NCBI GenBank assembly: GCA_005656395.1
Contig: SRSI01000050.1
Location: forward strand, 372,001-436,000
Length of the DNA stretch: 64,000 nucleotides
Direction of reading: 5' to 3'
DNA from: Strongyloides papillosus
Taxonomy: Eukaryota > Nematoda > Chromadorea > Rhabditida > Strongyloididae
Position numbers and translations under genes: made by a program
Notes under the pieces: generated by a model
Databases searched by the model: none
The model's input: the letters and a program-made list of their open reading frames with translations, nothing else
Told to the model about the DNA's origin: nothing
In this document: positions 35,319 to 45,267 of the stretch, piece by piece
Layout: each line of letters begins with the position of its first letter
How positions within the stretch are numbered: position 1 is the first letter of the stretch

Positions 35319-36310
35319 TTAACTTCTCAAGTGTGGTGGAATATAACGATTTTTTGTTGTTGAAGCAGAAGGTGTTGGTAAGACTGGTGGTTTTTTATCG
35401 TTCTCTGAGTTATTCTTAACTTCTTCAGTAGGAGCTGGAGGTCTTCTCCAGTTGTCGGGTGTATTGTCAACAGGCACTTGTCTTACTGGAGCAGCTGGAC
35501 CAACTCTATCGGACTTCCAATTTGAATCTGTATCACATGGTAGTATTTTTCTTTCTGGTCTCTCTTCACGTCTTCCACCACCTCTTTCATCACGATATCC
35601 TCTGGATGAACCGTCATCGTAACGTCTCTCGTAGTTTGATCTATTTCCTCTATCCATTTTTGATGATCCATAGATTTGAGCTAAATTATTTTCTACCTTA
35701 GGTTGTAACTCGGCGAAATTAATTGCAATCCCTTTTCCTTTAGCTGAAAGTGTCGTGGAGGTAACGTGAGGTTTGTGTTCTTCTATCTCTTTTTCGATTT
35801 CTTGAGCATCTGATATTGATGGGAATAGTGCGGAACTAGTTATATCAATTTTAACTCTAGAATTACGACTAGCCGGTGGAACATAAGCATTAGATGTCTG
35901 TGTGGTATTAACTGTAGGAATTACTTCAACAGCCGGTTGACTAACAGTACCCCATCCTTTTGTCGTTATAGGAACATCCTCTTTTTTCTCTTCTGGTTCT
36001 GAGTGTTCAATAATTGTTGACTCATCATAATTAGTTATTGATAGACCTTGTGGTATAATTTCAATTATTTCTTCATCCTGTGGAATATATTGAATATACT
36101 CCTCATCCAATTCCTCCTCATTTTCTAATGCCTCCTCTTCCTGAAATGTATAATGAAAAAGGAATTAATAAAATTAATAATCCTTACCAACTTCCGACTG
36201 CTTTTCTTTAATTCAGCAAAAACTTCATCAAGATTAACAACATGTTTTTTCACTTTATCTTTTTTCTTTCCTGATTTTTTTTTAAATAAAGCACTAACAT
36301 CATCAGACAT
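35319..36310 (-). CDS. CDV3-like protein
   Basis: Exons 36310-36188 and 36140-35319 (47-nt intron) give 314 residues. It opens MSDDVSALFKKKSGKKKDKV, like the FFAKRDKKKKK start of CDV3. It is followed by a long acidic stretch, GWGTVSQPAV, YVPPASRNSR and ALFPSISDAQEIEKE, corresponding to the YRPPGAR...FPSLQSTA part of vertebrate CDV3. The C-terminal third is an Arg/Gly/Glu-rich segment (RRYDDGSSRGYRDERGGGRR) ending in RYIPPHLRS, which recalls RNA-helicase and translation-factor tails and is not in vertebrate CDV3. Cytosolic RNA-related function is inference only. Confidence 0.65.
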
Positions 36311-36842
36311 TTTCACAATCTAAAAATAATTTTATTAATTATGTAAATAGAATTTTTTCATAAAAAATTTCTATAATACAAAGATTCAATTTTTGTATAA
36401 ACGAAAAAATGTGTTGCAACTTAAGTAATAATTAACTAATGAGAAGTAAGCAACTTAAGATAATAATATACTTTTTAAATAATGGTCAAAAGTATGTAAC
36501 GGAGACATGAATAAATCAAATTTTGATAAAAAATGTTTCAATTTGCAAAATATTCAACTGAATTATTTTATATTAATATTAAATAAACATCAATATACTT
36601 TTTAGTAGGATATTAAATGTTAGTTATCAAAATGGTGTATTTTTAAATTATGTAAACATTAAAGCAGAAATATTTTCAATTCCAAGATACTTAAATTTAA
36701 GAAATTTGTTGTAATGACATGTCATCAAGGGGAAAATGGGACATAATGTTATCTTAGCACGATTGTTTATTAGGGATAGACGTAATTCCAAGCGTATCTA
36801 TTTTGAATATACTTTGTACATATTTACAAAAATAATTCAGTT
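36311..36842. other. Intergenic, divergent promoter region
   Basis: AT-rich region between the CDV3-like gene and bL36m. No gene seen. Confidence 0.4.
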
Positions 36843-37132
36843 ATGTTTAATATTACGAAGGAAGTTTTCCATTTAAATGGTGGTGCTTTTCGCTCATGGA
36901 CTCAAAGACTTTTAGGAGTAAATAGATTGAATATCGAAAATTCTCAAGGATTTAAAGTATGTTCATTAATCTAAGATGTTATTTTATTTCTAATTTTAAG
37001 GTAAAATCATTTCTAAAACTACGTTGTAGTCGTTGTTATTTTATAAGAATCAATGGAAGGATGCACGTAGAGTGTAAAGCTTCACCACGGCACAAGGCTT
37101 GTGAACCATTTAATGTAAAATTACTCTGGTAG
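36843..37132 (+). CDS. mrpl-36: Mitochondrial large ribosomal subunit protein bL36m
   Basis: A small two-exon gene: 36843-36956 and 37001-37132, joined in phase 0 across a 44-nt GTATGT...TTTTAAG intron, 81 residues. The C-terminal half is the L36 zinc ribbon: Cys47, Cys50, Cys63 and His69 in [20 protein letters not shown] and SPRHK, as in human [20 protein letters not shown] and HPRHK. The first 40 residues replace the usual mitochondrial presequence, with Arg but few acids. Located 120 nt upstream of the PCGF gene on the same strand. Confidence 0.85.
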
Positions 37133-37252
37133 ATTGTTGCTTTATTATTTTGTTTAAATAGATATTCGAAATTTCATTAATATTTTATCTTCGTGGTTTT
37201 ACCCATAAAACATATCTTAAGCGTTTTCATAATTAATAACATTACATTTAGG

Positions 37253-38014
37253 ATGAAAAGGAACTCTCTAAAGGCACCAGTAGAGACAAAAAGGACAGAA
37301 TTTAAATACGAAATAAAGGGAGACCATTTTTTATTACCATTACGAAATGTTAATCCTCAGATAACATGTCCTATATGCAATGGTTATTTTGTAGATGCCA
37401 CAACAGTTATTGAATGTGTCCACACATTTTGCCGTAGTTGTTTATTAAAACATTTTGAGGATGGTGATAATACTTGTCCGGCTTGTCATATAGAAATTCA
37501 TCAATGTTACCCATCACAATATGTAATTTTCGATAGAACTATGCAAGATATTGTATATAAACTTGTCCCAGGTATGTGGGAGGAAGAACAAAAAAGGAGG
37601 AAAGAATTTGAAAGGAAGAAGGCCATTGAGAATGGCGAGATTGTTAATGAAGAGATACCAGAAGAGGTTGTAGAAGGTGAGAAGAAACCGTGTTGTGAAG
37701 AGAATGACGATCCATCCACAAAACATAAACGGAATCAAGATATGGTGACGGTGTGCTTAAAGCCAGGAGGTGGTTTAAGTGCGTTACCCCGGAATATTCT
37801 TAGAATATCCGAGTATGTTACAGTTTCCACATTAAAACGTTATGTTGCGTTAGTGTTTCATAATGATGCTAAACGGTATTCTGAATTCGATTTTTTTTGT
37901 AACAATGAATTAATGGGTAGAGATTTTACATTAAAATTTATCATATTAACTCGGTGGAGGAACAGGCAAAAAGAAATGTTACAGTTAACATTTAAGCCTC
38001 ATGTTGATTATTAA
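37253..38014 (+). CDS. Polycomb group RING finger protein, PCGF3/5 type
   Basis: Partner of RING1 in Polycomb repressive complex 1 (H2A ubiquitination). 253 residues from the ATG at 37253, which follows an ACATTTAG acceptor by one base; the longer open frame upstream lacks support. RING ligands are Cys39, Cys42, Cys55, His57, Cys60, Cys63, Cys75 and Cys78 (NPQITCPICNGYFVDATTVI, CVHTFCRSC, NTCPACH). It is followed by the PCGF signature DRTMQDIVYKLVPGMWEEE. The RAWUL domain is at about 170-250, with FFCNNELMGRDFTLKFIILT and RW. Identity pattern is nearest PCGF3. C. elegans MIG-32 is a relative. Confidence 0.9.
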   Translation: MKRNSLKAPVETKRTEFKYEIKGDHFLLPLRNVNPQITCPICNGYFVDATTVIECVHTFCRSCLLKHFEDGDNTCPACHIEIHQCYPSQYVIFDRTMQDIVYKLVPGMWEEEQKRRKEFERKKAIENGEIVNEEIPEEVVEGEKKPCCEENDDPSTKHKRNQDMVTVCLKPGGGLSALPRNILRISEYVTVSTLKRYVALVFHNDAKRYSEFDFFCNNELMGRDFTLKFIILTRWRNRQKEMLQLTFKPHVDY

Positions 38015-39687
38015 AAATTGTATATTTTGTATAATATTTTTTTTCTAACTTACTAATATGTTGTAACTTAAGCTTTCTAACCTAGAGTATAATTTTATTG
38101 AAAGCATTTTCTTAACAATTGAATAAAAGTTTTGACCATTGAGTAAATAGTTAAAGTGTTTTTACAGTTTATTTATGTAGATCAAAAAGTTGTGAGTATT
38201 TGAAGAATGATATTTAAATTTATAGAAAGTTTCTAAATAAATTTGTTAGTTTTAAACTTTTTTGCTTCATATTCTTTCGTATAAGATTGTTCTTAACAAT
38301 AAAGTATTAATTAAAATGAATTTACCGAAGATAGCAATAAATTCATGGTTATATTTGTTGAGAAAATTCTTGAATAATTTTTTATGATTATTATTTGATG
38401 TAACCAATCGAATGTCACGCTTTCAATTGGCTTTGTTTAACTTTAAAATCATTCTACATAGAATCTTTTTATTAAAATTACCTTTGTTCATTGGCTTAAA
38501 GCTTAGCCAGTTTCTAATCAATCCTAAAAATGTAATTTTACCATTTATTCTGGTGTTCGTGATTTCAGGTGAAATAAATAATATTTTATTTCGTTAATTT
38601 TTAAAAAATTTGCATGAAAGAAAATATTAAAAAAAGCAATTCTTTAACAATTTTAGATACAGAAACTCCAAATATTGAATCTAATGTTACTAACCATAAT
38701 CTCCATATAATTTCTTATCTTTATCTTTTTAATACTATCACATTGAATTGCTTCGGATTAGTCACGTTCGAAAACAATTTAAATTATAAAATACCTTTAA
38801 AATTCTAAAGTTCTCTCTCGGGAAATTAGAAACTGAATTGTGTTTAAACTGACCATTTTTATAGAAAGTTAAATTTTTTCATAAATAAAAAAGTTTCAAA
38901 TATGTTAGTTTTCAATTTTCTAAATAAGTCTTGTTAATAACATGCATTCCCATTTTTTGGAGGTGGTCAAATTCATTGATAGCTGATTTTTGTTCCATAT
39001 ATGTTTATCAAATATCATGTAATGAAATATATATGTCTTTAGTAATGATTTTGGTATTCAAAAAAATTATTTGATAACTAATAACCATATTTAACAATCG
39101 AGAACAGTTTTAAAAATTTTCATACCTTTTCTAGTCAAATTATACATAATTCAAATTTAATTTGATCTTTATCTAATTGAATTTAATAATCTATGGTAAA
39201 ATTCTTCTGAAATCGGTTAAAACTTTTATTTTGTAAAAACTTAGAAAATTGTTACATTTACCATAATTAGATGATTTCAATGGTATTTCCTCGCATTACT
39301 TTAAAATTAAAATTATATTGTTTAAAAATTGCTCTTCAAGATATCAAAAATAATTTATACCAAATTTTGTATATGAAAAAAATTGAAAAATGTAAAAGAC
39401 CCCTAATTATAGAGTTTCAAAAATTTGAATATGATAAGTGTGACAAATCATCGATTTATCATTCTAATTATCGTTCAACTTCTTCTTTCTTATGCATTTT
39501 AATATAAGATAATAACATGATCAGTTCAAAATTTAAAATTTTTGAATATAAAATTGAATAAAATTTTATCAATGATGATATTTTGAATAATTTTACTGGA
39601 AATTTAAAAATAATACGCTGTTACATTCAAATTTCATATGAAAAAATTATGATATAACGAGTAGATTTTTTACACAAATCACCTACA
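38015..39687. other. Duplicated non-coding upstream region of the GPI-type paralogue
   Basis: From about 38430 the sequence aligns discontinuously with 43320-45267 upstream of the receptor phosphatase. Open frames at 38412-38597 and 38614-38808 look accidental. A block at 39263-39408 is identical to 44854-44999. Confidence 0.55.
39263..39408. repeat. 146-nt block identical to 44854-44999
   Basis: 146 nt match without a mismatch although flanks on both sides have diverged with indels. An open frame of 78 codons (39271-39507; partner 44862-45098) starts inside the block in both copies; its second half differs at several residues. It is about 280 nt upstream of the coding start in each copy. 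Confidence 0.85.
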
Positions 39688-41169
39688 ATGCTTCTAAAGT
39701 TATATTTGTTGGGTGCTGCTTTGGCTTTAATGCCACTCTCAACAGCCCCTTCAGGACCACAACAAGAGACGCTGTTTCCTTACATTGATAAGGATATAAC
39801 CAATACAACTTTTCCGAAAGATTTAAAAGTAACAACCAATTCTGATGTGGTACTGGTAAAATGTCCGAATCTTGGTTATCATCATAAAATAAATGACGAC
39901 TCATTTACACCAAATTCTGAAGTTTATACATCTGGAAGTACATATAGTTCTGGTGACAACTCATTTGCATGGGTGCCCTTATTAAAAAACAAAACTGAAT
40001 CAACACATCTAAAGTGCGGAACACTTTTTTTCACACCTCCTGGAGGTACTTTAGACAAGAAAGGTTGGATTTTTAATGTTATATGGCAAAATGCTACTGA
40101 CAATGAAAGCATCATGACACAAGATCTTGTAATTAATAAAGTTCCAGGAAAACATAGAAAGTGCGTTGATTTACAGAGTGATAAACTCGTAATTTTTGGC
40201 AAAAAGAAAGAAGGTGGTTTTTTGTATGTTAGTAATCCTGATTCCGTAGAGCATCTTTATGTTAACCAAATGTTTTACTATTTTGAAAAACCCAATAGAA
40301 ATGGAGAGACAAAAAAACCGTGCGGAATAATTAAGATATATGGTGATGATCCAATTATTAAATTGAAACCTTATGAATCTACATCTGTAGCACCGATATC
40401 TAATGGTTTTCATCGAATAAATTTAATTGAAACAGGTCAACAAACTATTAATGTAGTACTTGATATGAAAACTAATTTAGAATATTATGGGGGAGAAGAA
40501 ATAATCTTAACAAAAATAAGATATGTTAACGGAGAGTCCGAAGTTATTGAAAACTCAAACACATCAATTACAACCAACTTTACTATAAATGGATATGAAA
40601 TGCTAGAATTAACATATAATTCTCCATTTGGTGAAGGTCATACCAAAATATCAAAAAGATACTACTTCGCTCCTTCCTCAAACGACCTTACAATAAATGA
40701 AAAAACTGTAGAGTACTTTACAAACGAGACATCTAGAAAACCAAACTGCCCTCTTTTTTATTTGAATATTGGCTATCTCTACAAATTCAAACATAATGTA
40801 ACTGAAAAGGATTATAGTAATTTGACTCCTATTGGTACTATAAAAGAAATTTCTAGTAAGACTGAATCACATATATTTTTTAAAGGAATAGAAGATCCCC
40901 ACTTAACAATAAAATGTTTCTATAAGACTCCAGATGGCAATATTACAACCATCACAGAGTTTATTGATAAGGATAAGACTGTGGGACCTGATATAAATGA
41001 AAAGCAAGTTGCCAAAGATAAAATAGCTTTGATTTCCTCTTTAACAACAACAATATCACCCAATACAGTGAAAAAACAAATGGAGAGTGTAGAAGATAAT
41101 GGTACCAAAAGTACTAAAACAGTTTTAGGAGCCTCATTGCTATTTTTATTACTACTTTTACAGTGGTAA
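39688..41169 (+). CDS. Secreted, probably GPI-anchored paralogue of the receptor phosphatase ectodomain
   Basis: 493 residues, single exon. Signal peptide MLLKLYLLGAALALMPLST. The body of about 410 residues matches the ectodomain of the receptor tyrosine phosphatase at 45268 (VLVKCPN, YVNQMFYYF, KPNCPLFYLNIGYLYKFKH, GTIKEISSKTESHIFFKGIE) with conserved cysteines and many N-glycosylation sequons. After EFIDKD the two diverge. This copy has a short Lys/Thr-rich linker and ends in an uncharged stretch LGASLLFLLLLLQW at the very C-terminus, the form of a GPI-attachment signal. No cytosolic or catalytic part exists. I do not recognise the ectodomain family. Confidence 0.85.
   Translation: MLLKLYLLGAALALMPLSTAPSGPQQETLFPYIDKDITNTTFPKDLKVTTNSDVVLVKCPNLGYHHKINDDSFTPNSEVYTSGSTYSSGDNSFAWVPLLKNKTESTHLKCGTLFFTPPGGTLDKKGWIFNVIWQNATDNESIMTQDLVINKVPGKHRKCVDLQSDKLVIFGKKKEGGFLYVSNPDSVEHLYVNQMFYYFEKPNRNGETKKPCGIIKIYGDDPIIKLKPYESTSVAPISNGFHRINLIETGQQTINVVLDMKTNLEYYGGEEIILTKIRYVNGESEVIENSNTSITTNFTINGYEMLELTYNSPFGEGHTKISKRYYFAPSSNDLTINEKTVEYFTNETSRKPNCPLFYLNIGYLYKFKHNVTEKDYSNLTPIGTIKEISSKTESHIFFKGIEDPHLTIKCFYKTPDGNITTITEFIDKDKTVGPDINEKQVAKDKIALISSLTTTISPNTVKKQMESVEDNGTKSTKTVLGASLLFLLLLLQW
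40826..40975 (+). repeat. 150-nt coding block identical to 46409-46558
   Basis: Within the shared ectodomain, 150 consecutive nt (from TCCTATTGGT to the end of the GATAAGGATA stretch) are identical in both paralogues. Upstream ectodomain regions are diverged at most positions. The block ends exactly where the two proteins part. This is the pattern of recent gene conversion. Confidence 0.85.
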
Positions 41170-44100
41170 TAATCATAGCTGTTGAATTATCTCTACTATA
41201 TTCTGATATGGAAGTACTAATCATTTACCAAAAATACTAACCAACAAACATGAGCACGACTCAAATGTTTGTTGATTAGTAATTTTGTCTAAAAAATTTT
41301 TATGATTTATGTCATTTGAAATTTTTTTATATAAAAAATAAAGTATTTGTCCAATTGATCTATTTTTTTAATTTAATTTGAGAATTTAAAAAAAACTATT
41401 TTTACTAATCTTTTGATAGTGTAAGATCTTTTTGTATATATAAAATTTAATATACATTATTAAAAATTTAAATTTCCTATAAAAATAATAAAGGCTTTAG
41501 TTTCGAAGAACTGCCTTAAAAACACGCCATAAATGAGAAAGTTAAAAAAAAATCAAAAGGTTGTAAAATTTTGATCTTACAGTTATTAGTACTAATCTCG
41601 TAAAAAAATGTTATATTAATTGTTAAAAATATAGTAAAAAACAATGATAATGTTTCTACTGTGTCTAAAAATAACATGTTTATCGTTTCTTTAATTTCTT
41701 AGAGGTTTTTGATTTAACATTTACTATAATTTATCAATACCAATCTGTATGTCATGCTTCCATATACCATCGTTAAAGCCTTCAACGTGCACACAAAACC
41801 TAAACATGTCTTTTCGACTAAAAATGCTCAGAATGCTACAAAATGCAGGTGATGTTAAAATAACCGACCATCCAAAATGGCGTAAGCAACAAGCTACATT
41901 CTTTCTTATTTTACGTCTACATTCTAAGTCATTTTTTATGCTATTGTTGTACAAATTTTGCATACATATTTTTAGATCATTTTGTGTATACATTGAAATT
42001 TGTTTTGCATATACATTTCTACCTCGTTTTGTATATGCAAAGTGAGCTTAAATTTAGCCTGTAATTTTATCTATCTTAAATGTTTTTTAGACTTCCAAAG
42101 TTTTTTAGTGATTGACCCTGTTTTTAAAGTTATTAAAAATTTTTATTTGTTTATTTACCTATTTTATACTATTTCACAAATTTATTAATGTTTTTACACA
42201 AATTTGAAAGTTGGTACAAAAAGGTAATAATAAATACAGATAATAAGAGAAGAAATAACGGCATTAGTTTTTAATAACACATACTTACACGTATTTTTAT
42301 ATTATTACATTTATTTTTAACCGTAGAATTTATTTTATTAGTCTTAAAGATCTAGTAATTATCAAGTACAATAATATTTATTAGATATTATACGAGTCTG
42401 TTAAAGTCTCTTACCAAATTAGACATCCTTTTAAAGTTTAACTTGAAATAAACGCGATGGACCACAATTTACTGTGAAATCTAAAATTCTTAGTTTTAAT
42501 TAGTGATCTTATAACAATAATTACATTTGGAACTTTTTACATTGATAAAAAACTAACATCGTAATATGTTAACATAAAAGAAATTTCACTATCACTTATT
42601 ACTACTGCAATTTTAGGCATTAAATGTTTTATGGTTATCTTATAGAGTAAGGATTATGATTATTAGCAGTTGTAGCTGGTGATTTTATATATGTATGAGG
42701 TTTTAAAAAATTACTAGGAAACTCTTAATTGTTAGTTGATTGAAGAGAATCAAGAGTGTACCACAAATAATGTGATTTTTTTGTAGACATTGTAAAAAAA
42801 ATTATTTATTTAAGAGTTTATTATTTAAATAATAAAATATTTTTTATTATTTTGTTTGGTTTAAATATTTTTAACAAGAAAATTAAAATGAAGTTTTAAA
42901 AATACCAAACTTTTATTTTTGTTTATTTTGTTACTATTTCATAATAAGTAAAAATATTATATTCTATTGATAAAGAATCAATATCTTTTTTAATTTATCG
43001 AAAAAAGTTTTTAAAATCTTTTAATTAATTATAATAATTACAAAACTATGAAACTTACAAATTGGGGGTAAATCATATACTACATTCTAGCTCATCTTGT
43101 ATGTAGATTCTACCTCATTTTGATTACACATTCTACCTCGTTTTGTATATGCAAAATAAGATAGAATTTACATGCAAGATTGAGCTAGAATGTGTTTGCA
43201 AAACGGGTAAAAAACCTAGGCCTCAAAATACTATCGAATATAGCCCTTTTTTCCACATAAATCGTATTGATCTAAAAGACATGTTTAGGTTTTGTGTGTG
43301 CTCCACTTTAAATTTTTCTATAAAAGCTTTCTCTATTCTGTGGTTCAGAGCCTAGCCAAATATCAATAAATCTTAAAAATATAGTTTCTATTTTATCTTG
43401 GTGTTGGGTCTTTCAAATGAGTCACAAATTAATTTATTTTCTTAATTTTTAGAAATTTTATATCAAAGACAAAACAACAAAAATGGTGATGTCTATTAAA
43501 GATGACTAGACCAATTTTTAATAAAATGTCTGTAACAAATTTCCCTTTTCAAGTTATGAAAAGACGCATCTTTTGGCTATTTGCTTATAAAAATCTGTTG
43601 AGTTAAAAATGAGTTATAATCAAGGCAATATTTGTTTCCTTACTTTTTCTCTTTAAAATTTCCAACAATGTAAAATGAAATTTGACTTTTGATAATTATA
43701 AATGGTAATTTTCATCATTAGCAATTGTAGTATATTGATACTGAAGTTAACTATCCACCCAAGCAAATTTTGGAATCAGACAAAAATCTATATTTTAAAT
43801 ATAAGGTATCAGATCACTCTACTAAACGTTTTAAAATACATAAAAGTTTGTTTGAAAAATAGTTAATAAGTTACAAAAATCTTTTTACATGTCTAATGAT
43901 AAAGTTAAGAGGTTAGAATCTATCTCTTTTAGCATTGCTTTCAGAAACTTTGACAATTCCTTCTTTACCTTTATCCTCTTTTCTAAAAATTAAAACAAAT
44001 AACTACTAAAAATAACTACAGTCAAAGAACTTACTAAATCTTTTTGCATTATTAAGTTGATCCAAATTAATTAAAGCCATTTTTTTATTAATTTATATCA

Positions 44101-45267
44101 CGAAAGCAACCTTCTACAGAATTTTTAATATGAATTATGCTTTACCAGCTTAAACAATAGATGGAATTGATCCTTAAAGAAGGTTTCTTTAACTCATTCC
44201 AACCTTTACAACAATTAATCCTTTACCAGCTTCAGATACGGAAACTCCAAATGTTGAAATGAATGTTCCTAACCAATAATCTTTATATATCTTCAAGACT
44301 TTATCTTTTATATCTTTAATTGTATCATATTGGATTCCTTTGAATAGTTATCTTCAAGAACAATTTTAATTAAAAAATATCTTTAAACTTTTAAGGTTCT
44401 TTTTTGAGAAATATTGAAACCTACATTTGTTTTAATTTGGCCATTTTTAGATAAAAACTTACATTTTCTAAAGAATAAAAGAAATATAAATATTTTAATT
44501 TTTTGTTTTTCAGATAAATCGTGTTAGTACCATGTATTTCGATGTGTTTGAAAATTCACCAATTAATTGGTAGCTGATTTTCTTTTGCATACGTATTTAT
44601 CAAATATCATGTAATGAAATATGTATCCCTATAGAAGTTATTTTCCTATTCAGAAAAATATTTGATAACCAATAACCATATTAAACGATCATGAACAGTT
44701 TTAAAAATTTCCATATCTTCTCTAATCAAATTTTACATAATTCAAATTTAATTCAATCTGTATTCATTAGAATTTAATAATCTTCAGTAAAACTCTTCTA
44801 AAATCGGTTAAAACCTTTATTTTGTAAAAACTTAGAAAATTGTTACTTTTACTATAATTAGATGATTTCAATGGTATTTCCTCGCATTACTTTAAAATTA
44901 AAATTATATTGTTTAAAAATTGCTCTTCAAGATATCAAAAATAATTTATACCAAATTTTGTATATGAAAAAAATTGAAAAATGTAAAAGACCCCTAATTC
45001 TAGAGTTGATAAAATTTAAATATAATAAGTGTGACAAATCATCGGTTTATCACCTCAATTATTGTTCAACTTCTTCTTTCTTATGCATTTTAATGTAGAA
45101 TTATAACATGATTTGTTCAAAATTTAAAATTTTTGAATATAAAATTCTATTAATAATGAATTTTTGAATAATTATTCTAAAAATTTGAAAATAATACACT
45201 GTTATATTAAAATTTCATATGAAAAATTATGATATAACGAGTAGATTTTTTACACAAATCACCTACA
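41170..45267. other. Intergenic region between the two paralogues, repeat fragments
   Basis: 4.1 kb without a convincing gene. It contains a repeat related between 41783-42060 and 43082-43310, including a 23-nt identical stretch (CTACCTCGTTTTG... at 42019 and 43133) and an inverted ACACAAAACCTAAACATGTC segment. An imperfect hairpin is at 43082-43193, and the upstream duplicated region runs from about 43320. Open frames at 41724-42045 and 43143-43355 belong to these repeats. Confidence 0.5.
43082..43193. repeat. Imperfect inverted repeat (hairpin), 41-bp arms
   Basis: Left arm 43082-43121 begins ACATTCTAGCTCATCTTG. The reverse complement of 43153-43193 begins ACATTCTAGCTCAATCTTG. The arms differ by four substitutions and one indel. 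The 31-nt loop carries a third copy of the same motif (ACATTCTACCTCGTTTTG). Confidence 0.7.

Noticed and set aside
35130..35363. Plus-strand open frame of 77 codons
   Set aside because: Low complexity and overlaps the 3' end of the CDV3-like gene on the opposite strand.
38412..38808. Two short open frames upstream of the GPI-type paralogue
   Set aside because: They fall in the duplicated upstream region; the aligned copy near 43320-44400 does not keep the frames.
43913..44080. Minus-strand two-exon frame of 36-47 codons beginning MALINLDQLNNAKRF
   Set aside because: Splice-like signals exist but two acceptors give different frames, there is no known relative and it lies in repeat-rich DNA; too weak to call.
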